From assembly GCA_002783205.1 (NCBI GenBank), contig PFEY01000008.1:4219-48880 (forward strand): a stretch of DNA of 44,662 nt, given 5' to 3'. Source of the DNA: Rhodobacteraceae bacterium CG17_big_fil_post_rev_8_21_14_2_50_63_15 (GTDB lineage: Bacteria > Pseudomonadota > Alphaproteobacteria > Rhodobacterales > Rhodobacteraceae). The position numbers and the translations under genes are program-made. Positions 32,536-40,486 of this stretch are shown here, in pieces. The notes under the pieces were generated by a model. That model searched no databases. It was given only the letters and a program-made list of their open reading frames with translations, and was not told the DNA's origin. Every line of letters begins with the position of its first letter. The first letter of the stretch is position 1.

Positions 32536-32566
32536 GAACAATATGCGAATTTGCTCAATAATATTC
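32536..32566. promoter_or_regulatory. candidate Lrp-type operator between lrp-like gene and ald
   Basis: AT-rich 31-bp imperfect palindrome centred at 32551: GAACAATAT (32536-32544) against ATAATATTC (32558-32566), 7 of 9 positions symmetrical. It lies immediately upstream of the regulator start and about 100 bases before ald, with the contrast in base composition expected of Lrp/AsnC sites. A TAATCT at 32569-32574 could be a -10 for ald. Confidence 0.4.
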
Positions 32567-32657
32567 TCTAATCTCCCCGTTTGGCGAGTGAAATTTCAAT
32601 CGCCTTGCGCGCCCTCTGCGCCACTCTGTTCTCAACCGGAGTGTAGGAGAGACTCAG

Positions 32658-33770
32658 ATGAAAATCGGATGCCCAACAGAAATCAAGCCGCAGGAGTTCC
32701 GCGTCGGCATGACCCCCATCGCCGCGCAGGAGGCCGTCAACCACGGTCACATGGTGCTGATTCAAGCCGGCGCCGGGCTAGGGTCGGGCTTTGAGGACGC
32801 AGCCTATGTGGCCGCAGGCGCAAAGATCGTTTCTGCCGCAGCAGATGTTTTTGCCAGCGCCGATATGATCGTCAAGGTCAAGGAGCCGCAACCGGTCGAG
32901 CGCAAGATGCTGCGCGAGGGACAAGTGCTCTTTACCTATCTGCATCTCGCGCCCGACCCGGAGCAAACAAGGGATCTGCTTGGGTCTGGCGCGACCTGCA
33001 TCGCCTATGAGACGGTGACGGATCGCTCGGGCGGCCTTCCGCTTTTAGCGCCGATGTCCGAGGTGGCAGGCCGTCTGGCACCGCAGGTCGGCGCCTGGAC
33101 CCTGCAAAAGGCCAATGGCGGGCGGGGCGTGTTGCTGGGCGGTGTGCCCGGTGTTGGTCCGGCACGGGTGATCGTGATCGGCGGCGGGGTCGTCGGGACC
33201 CATGCCGCCAAGATCGCCGCGGGCATGGGCGCGGATGTGACCGTGCTCGACCGCTCGCTGCCGCGTTTGCGGTATCTTGATGATGTCTTTGGCGGCACGT
33301 TCAAGACCGGCTATTCGTCGACTGGCCTGCTCGAGGAATTGCTGCCCTCCGCAGACCTGGTGATCGGCGCAGTCCTGATCCCAGGCGCCGCCGCACCGAA
33401 GCTGGTGCGCCGCGTGCAACTGGCGCGCATGAAACCCGGCTCCGTGCTGGTCGATGTCGCCATCGATCAGGGGGGGTGTTTCGAGACATCGCACGCCACG
33501 ACGCATCAGGATCCGATCTACGAAGTCGATGGCGTCATGCATTACTGTGTCGCCAACATGCCCGGCGCCGTGGCGCGCACCTCGACGCTGGCGCTTGGCA
33601 ATGCGACGATGCCGTTCCTTCTCGCTTTGGCTGACAAGGGTTGGAAACAGGCCTGTGCCGACGATCCGCATCTGCTCAACGGCCTGAACGTCCATGCCGG
33701 CCAATTGACCTATGCGGCGGTCGGAACCGCGCTCGGGATCAAGACGGTCGATTCGCGCTCGCTGCTCTGA
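32658..33770 (+). CDS. ald: alanine dehydrogenase
   Basis: 370 residues, typical length. Substrate-binding Lys75 (VKVKEPQ) and catalytic His96 (YLHLAPD) occur at the same positions as in the well-studied enzymes. NAD-binding GGGVVG is at 175-180 with Asp198 closing the ribose site (VTVLDRS). Reversibly converts L-alanine to pyruvate and ammonia with NAD. SD AGGAG 8 bases before the ATG. Divergent from its probable Lrp-type regulator. Followed by a GC-rich stem, then a peptide transporter; the neighbourhood suggests use of alanine released from imported peptides. Confidence 0.97.
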   Translation: MKIGCPTEIKPQEFRVGMTPIAAQEAVNHGHMVLIQAGAGLGSGFEDAAYVAAGAKIVSAAADVFASADMIVKVKEPQPVERKMLREGQVLFTYLHLAPDPEQTRDLLGSGATCIAYETVTDRSGGLPLLAPMSEVAGRLAPQVGAWTLQKANGGRGVLLGGVPGVGPARVIVIGGGVVGTHAAKIAAGMGADVTVLDRSLPRLRYLDDVFGGTFKTGYSSTGLLEELLPSADLVIGAVLIPGAAAPKLVRRVQLARMKPGSVLVDVAIDQGGCFETSHATTHQDPIYEVDGVMHYCVANMPGAVARTSTLALGNATMPFLLALADKGWKQACADDPHLLNGLNVHAGQLTYAAVGTALGIKTVDSRSLL

Positions 33771-33781
33771 AACGCGTCAGT

Positions 33782-33807
33782 GCCCCCGGCCTGACCGGTC
33801 CGGGGGC
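33782..33807 (+). terminator. GC-rich hairpin after ald
   Basis: GCCCCCGG (33782-33789) with CCGGGGGC (33800-33807), 8 perfect base pairs, 12 bases after the ald stop. No T run follows, so it is a weak or Rho-assisted terminator or a 3'-end stabiliser. Confidence 0.6.
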
Positions 33808-33899
33808 GCTTGCGAGACATACGGTGTCGCAGATGGTGCTGGACCGGTTGCCCCCCTTGGACTAGGTTTTTAAAAAAAAACGCCAACAGGGGGCGGAAA

Positions 33900-34946
33900 A
33901 TGACAGTGTTCATCCTGCGTCGGGTCGGGGTCATGATCCTGACGGCGCTCTGCCTAACCTTTATCGTCTTTTTTCTGACGAACCTTTATCCCAATCTGGA
34001 AAAGCTGGCCAAGACCCAGGGCGATTTCCGGATGAGCGATGAGGAAGTGGCCAGCTATCTGGGCCGAAATGGTTACTTGCAGCCGATAGTGGTGAAATAC
34101 GGCCAATGGATCGGCATTCTACCGGGCTTTGTGATCGATGATCGTGACGGGGTAACGCGCGGTCGTTGCATTCCGCCCGGCGTGCCCCCCGAAGAGGCGC
34201 CGCGGTTTTGCGGCATATTGCAGGGAGACTGGGGCAGTTCGACCGTGTTCAAGGAGGATGTGTCCAAGATCCTCGGAGACAAGTTGGCGCTGACCGGTCG
34301 GTTGATGCTCTGGGTGCTGCTGTTGATGGTGCCCTCGGCCCTCATCCTTGGGGTCATGGCGGGGATGCGGGAAGGCTCACGCACCGATCGCACGCTCTCG
34401 ACCATCGCCATCACAACCACGGCAACACCGGAATATGTGTCGGGTGTTCTCTTCATCGCGGTTTTTGCCAGCACGGCGGTGGGGCTGAAATGGTTCAAGG
34501 GCACAGCAACCAGCGCCATGGATGGCGCAACGTTCGAGAATTTCTTTTTGCCGGTACTGACCATTGCGCTCTATGGCATGGGTTACATCGCGCGAATGAC
34601 CCGCGCCAGCATGGCTGAGGTGATGACAGCGCAATACATACGCACCGCGCGGCTCAAGGGGGTGAGCTTCCCCAATATCGTGATGAAACACGCCCTGAGG
34701 AATGCGTTGATCGCGCCCTTCACGGTGATCATGTTGCAATTCCCATGGCTACTGAACGGCGTGGTGATCGTCGAGACGCTGTTCAATTACAAGGGCTTTG
34801 GCTGGACGCTGGTACAGGCTGCCGGCAACAACGACATCGAATTGTTGCTGGGCGTCTCGGTGGTTTCGGTCGTCGTGGTGTTGCTGACACAGCTGATTTC
34901 CGACATCGGCTATGTCTATCTCAATCCGCGCATCAGCGTCAGTTAG
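33900..34946 (+). CDS. peptide-type ABC transporter permease (DppB family)
   Basis: 348 residues from ATG 33900 (GGGGGCGGA directly upstream); the longer frame from 33810 is not family-like. N-terminal helix MTVFILRRVGVMILTALCLT, a periplasmic domain, then five further membrane helices and the EAA loop MTAQYIRTARLKGVSFPN that contacts the ATPase. The family imports di/oligopeptides or related compounds. A long poly-A/T run (33867-33880) precedes it. First gene of a permease-permease-ATPase operon; no solute-binding protein gene precedes or follows. Confidence 0.9.
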   Translation: MTVFILRRVGVMILTALCLTFIVFFLTNLYPNLEKLAKTQGDFRMSDEEVASYLGRNGYLQPIVVKYGQWIGILPGFVIDDRDGVTRGRCIPPGVPPEEAPRFCGILQGDWGSSTVFKEDVSKILGDKLALTGRLMLWVLLLMVPSALILGVMAGMREGSRTDRTLSTIAITTTATPEYVSGVLFIAVFASTAVGLKWFKGTATSAMDGATFENFFLPVLTIALYGMGYIARMTRASMAEVMTAQYIRTARLKGVSFPNIVMKHALRNALIAPFTVIMLQFPWLLNGVVIVETLFNYKGFGWTLVQAAGNNDIELLLGVSVVSVVVVLLTQLISDIGYVYLNPRISVS

Positions 34947-34958
34947 GGAACAGAAATC

Positions 34959-36143
34959 ATGGACGCACTTGGCTGGACTGAGATCGCCCTTCGCATTCTG
35001 GGACGTCTGGGACCGGTCTGGATTGCCCTCGTTGTCACCTTCACCCTCTCGATCCTTTTCAAACGCCGGCTCGGGCTTTACGGCAAGTTGTTCGACAGCC
35101 CGATCGGCATGGTCGGATTTGCCATGGTGATGTTCTGGGTGTTTACCGGTATCTTTGGCGGTGGGTTCGACATGATCACCACGCATAATGTGCTGGATCA
35201 GTCGGCCGCGATGAAGAACAAGGGGCCGGGCTGGCCCTATTCGAAACTGACTGGAACGCCCGACCTCAACGCCTATCCCTACTACCTCCTTGGTGGTGAT
35301 CATCTGGGCCGTGACGTGTTCAGCCGGATGATCGTGGGGGCCTGGGAGGTGATCAAGATCGCACCCTTTGCCAGCCTCTTTTCGTTCATGGTCGGCATCA
35401 CGCTCGGCCTCCCGGCAGGCTATTACGGGGGCATGCTGGATACGTTCCTGTCGTTTCTGGCCAATCTCATCCTCGCCTTTCCAGTGATCTTGCTGTTTTA
35501 CCTTCTGGTCACACCCGAGATCGTGCTGACGGGCATTCCGGTCTACATGGCGGCGGTGCTGTTCATCTTCCCCATCGTTTTTCTCCTCCTGCTCTGGAAT
35601 TCGCGTTATCATACGCAGCCTCAGCGGCGGAACCTCTATGTCGGTGTGACGCTGGTGATCGGTCTTTGGCTCTATCTCGGGATCGCCTGGAATGCCGATC
35701 CGTTGGGGATTGTGAGCTTTCCGCCCAACCTGCTGGTGGTTTTCGTGGCGGTGGTCTTTGTCAACTCGCCGACCGTGTTCCGGATCGTGAGGGGGCTTAC
35801 TATGGATATCAAGACGCGCGATTACGTTGCTGCAGCGCAGACACGGGGCGAGGGGCCGTGGTATATCATGCTCTGGGAAATCCTGCCCAATGCGCGCGGG
35901 CCTCTTCTGGTCGATTTCTGCCTTCGGATCGGCTATACCACCATCCTTCTGGGCACGCTTGGCTTCTTTGGTCTCGGCCTTAGCCCCGAGAGCCCCGATT
36001 GGGGCAGCACGATCAACGAGGGGCGCAAGCTGGTCACCATGTATCTGCATCCCGCGCTGCCACCCGCCTTTGCGCTGCTCAGCTTGGTTCTGGGGCTCAA
36101 CCTGCTGGCCGACGGTCTGCGCGAGGAGAGCCTGCGCGATTGA
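34959..36143 (+). CDS. peptide-type ABC transporter permease (DppC family)
   Basis: 394 residues, longer than the ~300 of typical DppC because of an extra N-terminal pair of helices and an additional hydrophobic stretch (~185-245, PVYMAAVLFIFPIVFLLLLW). Hallmarks include YLLGGDHLGRDVFSRMI and the EAA motif (YVAAAQTRGEGPWYIMLWEI, with LPNARGPLLV). 12 bases after the DppB-type gene. It forms the heterodimeric channel with the upstream permease. The enlarged form occurs in a subgroup of these transporters whose substrate is not known to me. Confidence 0.9.
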   Translation: MDALGWTEIALRILGRLGPVWIALVVTFTLSILFKRRLGLYGKLFDSPIGMVGFAMVMFWVFTGIFGGGFDMITTHNVLDQSAAMKNKGPGWPYSKLTGTPDLNAYPYYLLGGDHLGRDVFSRMIVGAWEVIKIAPFASLFSFMVGITLGLPAGYYGGMLDTFLSFLANLILAFPVILLFYLLVTPEIVLTGIPVYMAAVLFIFPIVFLLLLWNSRYHTQPQRRNLYVGVTLVIGLWLYLGIAWNADPLGIVSFPPNLLVVFVAVVFVNSPTVFRIVRGLTMDIKTRDYVAAAQTRGEGPWYIMLWEILPNARGPLLVDFCLRIGYTTILLGTLGFFGLGLSPESPDWGSTINEGRKLVTMYLHPALPPAFALLSLVLGLNLLADGLREESLRD

Positions 36144-36144
36144 C

Positions 36145-36164
36145 TATTTGAAGAACGCTGAAAG
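36145..36164 (+). repeat. copy 1 of 20-bp intergenic element TATTTGAAGAACG-TGAAAG
   Basis: TATTTGAAGAACGCTGAAAG directly after the stop of the second permease. It matches 39488-39507 at 19 of 20 positions. The second copy lies immediately upstream of the dipeptide epimerase start. Elements of this look (GAGTATTTGAAGAACGATGAA) are, to my recollection, common in front of Rhodobacterales genes. Confidence 0.7.
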
Positions 36165-36174
36165 CGAGAGTGAC

Positions 36175-38262
36175 ATGGCCAAGCTCGATTATGACGGACC
36201 GATCCTCGAAATCGAGAACCTGTCGATTTCCTTTTTCACGCGCTTGCGCGAGATCCCGGCAGTGATGGATTTTTCCGTGACGGTGCAACCGGGAGAAGCG
36301 GTCGGACTGGTTGGCGAATCGGGCTGTGGAAAATCCACCGTGGCACTTGGTGTGATGCAGGATCTGGGTGGGAATGGCCGGGTTGTCGGCGGATCGGTCA
36401 AGTTCAAGGGCCGCGATCTGGCCGCGATGACTGCTGCGGAATTGCGCGACATTCGTGGCAACGAGATCGCAATGATCTATCAGGAACCGATGGCGAGCCT
36501 CAACCCGGCGATGAAAGTGGGCCGTCAACTGATTGAAGTGCCGATGATCCACGAGGGGATTTCGGAACGAGAGGCCTGGGCGCGGGCGCTGGATGTGGTT
36601 CGGGATGTGAAACTGCCTGACCCTGAGCGGATCCTGAAAAGCTATCCGCACCAGCTTTCGGGCGGGCAGCAACAGCGCATCGTGATTGCTATGGCGCTGA
36701 TGTCAAAACCGTCGCTGTTGATCCTCGACGAGCCGACGACGGCGCTTGATGTCACCGTCGAGGCGGCGGTGGTTCAACTGGTCAAGGATCTGGGCAAGAA
36801 ATACGGCACATCAATGCTCTTCATCAGCCACAATCTTGGCCTCGTGCTGGAAACCTGCGACCGCATCTGCGTGATGTATTCCGGCGAGGCGGTCGAGACC
36901 GGCTCGATCAAGGATGTGTTCGACCGGATGCAGCACCCCTATACGCAGGCACTCTTTCGCTCGATCCCGCTGCCCGGCGCGGACAAGAACAGCCGGCCGC
37001 TCAAGGCTATCCCAGGGAATTTTCCGCTGCCGCATGAGCGACCGCCGGGCTGCAACTTCGGTCCCCGCTGCGATTACTTTCAGGCCGGCCTCTGCGATAG
37101 GGGCGACATCCCCATGGCGCCGATCATCGGCGATGACCGGCATTTCACCCGCTGCTTGCGGTTTGACGACATCAACTGGCACGCGCCGGTCACGATGATG
37201 GCGCAACATCAGGCCACCGCGCCGGGCAAGGTCGTGCTCAAAATGGAGAACCTCAAGAAATACTATGAGGTGGCGGCCAATGCACTCTTTGGTAGCAAGG
37301 TCGGCGCGCGGGTGGTGAAGGCCAATGAAACGCTCAGCTTCGAGGCGCGGGAATCCGAGACATTGGCCATTGTGGGCGAGTCGGGTTGTGGAAAATCCAC
37401 TTTCGCCAAGGTGTTGATGGGACTCGAGACTGCGACCGAGGGGCAGATCCTGCTCGACAACCGCAGTATCGAGCAGATCCCAATCCAGAAACGTGACACC
37501 CAGACCGTGGCCGATATCCAGATGGTGTTCCAAAATCCCTTCGACACGCTCAACCCTTCGATGACGGTCGGGCGCCAGATCCTGCGCGCGCTCGAGGTGT
37601 TTGGCATCGGCGCTTCCGATCAGGAGCGTCACGCCGAGATGTTGCGCCTGCTTGATCTTGTGAAACTGCCGCGCGAGTTTGCCGAACGGATGCCGCGACA
37701 GCTCTCGGGCGGGCAAAAACAGCGTATCGGCATCGCTCGCGCCTTTGCCGGCGGCGCGCGGATCGTGGTGGCGGACGAGCCGGTCTCGGCGCTCGACGTC
37801 AGCGTGCAGGCGGCGGTGACTGATCTCCTGATGGACATTCAGCGTCAACAAAAGACAACGCTGCTCTTCATCTCCCACGACCTCAGCATCGTGCGCTATC
37901 TGAGTGACCGGGTGATGGTGATGTATCTCGGACATGTGGTGGAACTGGGCACGACCGATCAGGTCTTTGCGCCCCCCTATCACCCCTATACAGAGGCGCT
38001 GCTGTCCGCAGTGCCGATTGCCGACACAAGCGTCAAGAAGAAGCATATCGTGCTCGAGGGCGATGTGCCCTCGGCGATGAACCCGCCGTCGGGCTGCCCA
38101 TTCCAGACGCGTTGCAGGTGGAAAACCGAGGTGCCGGGCAATCTGTGCGAACGCGAGGTCCCCCCGGTGCGGGAACTGGCCCCGGGCCATCAGGTCAAAT
38201 GCCACCTCTCGCAAGAGATGCTGGACCGGATGGAGCCGGTGATCCAGGTGGCGGCGGAATGA
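36175..38262 (+). CDS. fused double ATP-binding protein of peptide-type ABC transporter (DppD-DppF)
   Basis: 695 residues from ATG 36175, containing two complete nucleotide-binding domains. First: Walker A GESGCGKST (47-55), signature LSGGQQQR. Second: Walker A GESGCGKST (401-409), signature LSGGQKQR. Each domain is followed by the oligopeptide-transporter C-terminal extension with a Cys-containing PxGCxFxxRC pattern (PPGCNFGPRC, PSGCPFQTRC), typical of Dpp/Opp ATPases that can carry an iron-sulfur cluster. It energises the two upstream permeases. The frame is open into the previous gene, but the ATG 31 bases after the DppC stop is the natural start. Converges with mcl1. Confidence 0.93.
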   Translation: MAKLDYDGPILEIENLSISFFTRLREIPAVMDFSVTVQPGEAVGLVGESGCGKSTVALGVMQDLGGNGRVVGGSVKFKGRDLAAMTAAELRDIRGNEIAMIYQEPMASLNPAMKVGRQLIEVPMIHEGISEREAWARALDVVRDVKLPDPERILKSYPHQLSGGQQQRIVIAMALMSKPSLLILDEPTTALDVTVEAAVVQLVKDLGKKYGTSMLFISHNLGLVLETCDRICVMYSGEAVETGSIKDVFDRMQHPYTQALFRSIPLPGADKNSRPLKAIPGNFPLPHERPPGCNFGPRCDYFQAGLCDRGDIPMAPIIGDDRHFTRCLRFDDINWHAPVTMMAQHQATAPGKVVLKMENLKKYYEVAANALFGSKVGARVVKANETLSFEARESETLAIVGESGCGKSTFAKVLMGLETATEGQILLDNRSIEQIPIQKRDTQTVADIQMVFQNPFDTLNPSMTVGRQILRALEVFGIGASDQERHAEMLRLLDLVKLPREFAERMPRQLSGGQKQRIGIARAFAGGARIVVADEPVSALDVSVQAAVTDLLMDIQRQQKTTLLFISHDLSIVRYLSDRVMVMYLGHVVELGTTDQVFAPPYHPYTEALLSAVPIADTSVKKKHIVLEGDVPSAMNPPSGCPFQTRCRWKTEVPGNLCEREVPPVRELAPGHQVKCHLSQEMLDRMEPVIQVAAE

Positions 38263-38293
38263 CGGAGGTGACGCGCGCCACCCCCGTTCAAGG

Positions 38294-39253
38294 TCACTGC
38301 GCAGCGATCATTTCGGCCTGTTTCACGATCACCTCGGCCTGTTTGATCGAGGCGATGTCGACCAGACGTCCCTTGTAGGTGGTGGCGCCTTCGCCGCGCG
38401 CCTTGGCCTCTTCCATGGCTTTCAGGATTTCGCGGGCTTCCTGCACGGCGGCGTCGGAGGGGGTGAAGATCTCATTGGCGAGCGCGATCTGCCTGGGGTG
38501 GATCGCCCATTTGCCGACCATCCCGAGCGTGGCCGAGCGGCGTGCCTGCGCACGGAACCCCTCGTCATCGCTGAAATCGCCAAAGGGACCATCGACCGGC
38601 AAGAGACCATGGGTGCGGCAGGCGGCGACGATGGCGGTCTGCGCCCAATGCCACGGGTCCGACCAATAGCGCTGGCCCTCGCGCAGCATGTAGTAATCCT
38701 CTTGCGTGCCGCCGATGCCGGTGGTCTGCATCCCCATGGAGGCCGCGAAGTCGGCAGCCCCAAGGCTCATCGCCTGAAGCCGGGGCGAGGCGGCGGCGAT
38801 GTCCTCGACATGGGAAATCCCGGCGGCGGATTCGATGATGACCTCGAAACTGATCCGCTTCTTGCGGCCCTTGGCGGCCTCGATGGCGGTGACGAGCGCG
38901 TCAACGGCGTAGATATCCGCGCCGCATCCCACCTTGGGGATCATGATCTGATCGAGCCGGTCGCCCGCCTGTTCCAAGAGGTCCACGACATCGCGATACC
39001 AGAACGGGGAATCGAGCCCGTTGATCCGAACGGACAGGGTCTTCTTGCCCCAGTTGACCTCGTTGATCGCCTGAACCGTGTTGCGCCGGGCGCTGTCCTT
39101 GTCACTGGGTGAAACCGAATCCTCGAGGTCGATATTCACGACATCGGCTGCCGAATTCGCCATCTTTTCAAAGAGTTTGGTGTTGGAGCCGGGCCCGAAA
39201 AGCTGACAGCGATTGGGGCGTGCGGGGGCGGGCGGTTGCAGGCGAAAACTCAT
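38294..39253 (-). CDS. mcl1: L-malyl-CoA/beta-methylmalyl-CoA lyase
   Basis: 319 residues, HpcH/HpaI aldolase superfamily, very like Rhodobacter sphaeroides Mcl1 along its length. CoA-binding N-terminus (RPNRCQLFGPGS), catalytic Arg76 (SVRING), and metal ligands Glu141 (EVIIESAAGI) and Asp168 (LGAADFA) fall at the numbers of the characterised enzyme. Cleaves beta-methylmalyl-CoA to glyoxylate and propionyl-CoA and condenses or cleaves malyl-CoA in the ethylmalonyl-CoA pathway. Transcribed against its neighbours, splitting the peptide transporter from the epimerase gene; a 263-base gap upstream holds the two divergent promoters. Confidence 0.95.
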   Translation of the reverse strand: MSFRLQPPAPARPNRCQLFGPGSNTKLFEKMANSAADVVNIDLEDSVSPSDKDSARRNTVQAINEVNWGKKTLSVRINGLDSPFWYRDVVDLLEQAGDRLDQIMIPKVGCGADIYAVDALVTAIEAAKGRKKRISFEVIIESAAGISHVEDIAAASPRLQAMSLGAADFAASMGMQTTGIGGTQEDYYMLREGQRYWSDPWHWAQTAIVAACRTHGLLPVDGPFGDFSDDEGFRAQARRSATLGMVGKWAIHPRQIALANEIFTPSDAAVQEAREILKAMEEAKARGEGATTYKGRLVDIASIKQAEVIVKQAEMIAAQ

Positions 39254-39487
39254 GGTATCGGCTCCGTTGGTTCAGGACATCCTTGGCTGATCGATCCTGT
39301 GGGTATGAAATTGCGCGCGGCTTCGCAAGGCGCTATTGCCCGTCACGCGGTCGGCAGTATCCGATGCCTTGTGCCGCGCGCGGTGGTTTGCGCTTCTGTG
39401 TTCCGCGAACATGTGCGAGTCTGGCCGTGCTGTCAGAAGCACCGAAGTAATCCAACCGCGCGTTTGGGGCCGGACCCGTATTTTGAG

Positions 39488-39507
39488 TATTTGAAGAACG
39501 ATGAAAG
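39488..39507 (+). repeat. copy 2 of 20-bp intergenic element TATTTGAAGAACG-TGAAAG
   Basis: TATTTGAAGAACGATGAAAG, differing from 36145-36164 at one position; preceded by TTTTGAG. It ends 9 bases before the GTG start of the dipeptide epimerase, so it may include its -10/leader and ribosome-binding region (GAAAGGCCAGG). Confidence 0.7.
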
Positions 39508-39516
39508 GCCAGGACC

Positions 39517-40482
39517 GTGCAGATCGAGGTAACGCGCGACGTGTTCCGGCTGGCGCAGGTCTTTACCATCAGCCGGGGATCGCGGACCGAGGCGCAGGTG
39601 TTGACGGTGCGGATCACCGCGCATGGGGTGACGGGGCGGGGCGAGTGTGTGCCCTATGCGCGCTATGGTGAGACGATCGAGAGCGTCACGGCGCAGATCA
39701 TGGGCCTGCCGCGGGAGGTGACGCGCGCGGGGCTTCCTGCGCTGCTGCCCGCCGGGGCGGCGCGCAATGCGGTTGATTGCGCGCTCTGGGATCTCGCGGC
39801 AAAACAGGCGGGGCGCCGTGTCTGGGAGATCGCAGGGCTGCCCGCGCCGGGGCCCGAGATTACCGCCTACACGCTCTCGCTCGACACGCCGCAGGCGATG
39901 CAGGACCAGGCGGAACGACATGCGCATCGGCCCATACTCAAGATCAAACTCGGCACGCCGGATGACATGCCGCGGCTGGAGGCGGTGCGGCGCGGCGCGC
40001 CGAGGGCGCGGGTCATCGTCGATGCCAATGAAGGCTGGACGGCCGGGATCTATGCCGATCTCGCCCCGCATCTCATGCGGCTCGGGGTGTCGCTGGTCGA
40101 GCAGCCGCTGCCTGCCGCAGAGGATGAGGCGCTGATCGGTATGGCGCGCCCGGTGCCGGTCTGCGCCGACGAGAGCTGCCATGACCGTGCCAGCCTGTCG
40201 GGGCTCAGGGGCAAGTATGACGTGGTCAACATCAAGCTCGACAAGGCCGGCGGGCTGACCGAGGCGCTGGCCCTGCGCGAGGCCGCGCGGGTCGAAGGCT
40301 ATGGGATCATGGTGGGTTGCATGGTCGGAAGTTCGCTTGCGATGGCGCCTGCGACACTGGTGGCGCAGGGCGCGCTGGTAACGGATCTTGACGGCCCGCT
40401 TCTCTTGGCCGATGACCGGGAGCACGCTTTGAAATATGACGCTGCCGGGGTGCATCCACCTGCGGCGGCCCTGTGGGGATGA
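39517..40482 (+). CDS. dipeptide epimerase (L-Ala-D/L-Glu type), enolase superfamily
   Basis: 321 residues, GTG start. The muconate-lactonising-enzyme subgroup layout is complete: KIK with acid/base Lys144, metal ligands Asp169 (DANEGW), Glu195 (VEQPLP) and Asp218 (CADES), and the second acid/base Lys240 (NIKLDKAGGL). Characterised relatives (YcjG/YkfB) interconvert L-Ala-D-Glu and L-Ala-L-Glu in murein-peptide recycling. The following gene, 4 bases away, is a D-amino-acid transaminase, and a peptide importer lies upstream beyond mcl1, all consistent with catabolism of D-amino-acid peptides. Other dipeptides are possible substrates. Confidence 0.88.
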   Translation: MQIEVTRDVFRLAQVFTISRGSRTEAQVLTVRITAHGVTGRGECVPYARYGETIESVTAQIMGLPREVTRAGLPALLPAGAARNAVDCALWDLAAKQAGRRVWEIAGLPAPGPEITAYTLSLDTPQAMQDQAERHAHRPILKIKLGTPDDMPRLEAVRRGAPRARVIVDANEGWTAGIYADLAPHLMRLGVSLVEQPLPAAEDEALIGMARPVPVCADESCHDRASLSGLRGKYDVVNIKLDKAGGLTEALALREAARVEGYGIMVGCMVGSSLAMAPATLVAQGALVTDLDGPLLLADDREHALKYDAAGVHPPAAALWG

Positions 40483-40486
40483 CATC

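Noticed and set aside
35827..36174. N-terminal extension of the double ATPase into the upstream permease gene
   Set aside because: This is out-of-frame read-through of the permease coding sequence; the ATG at 36175 starts a normal ATPase N-terminus.
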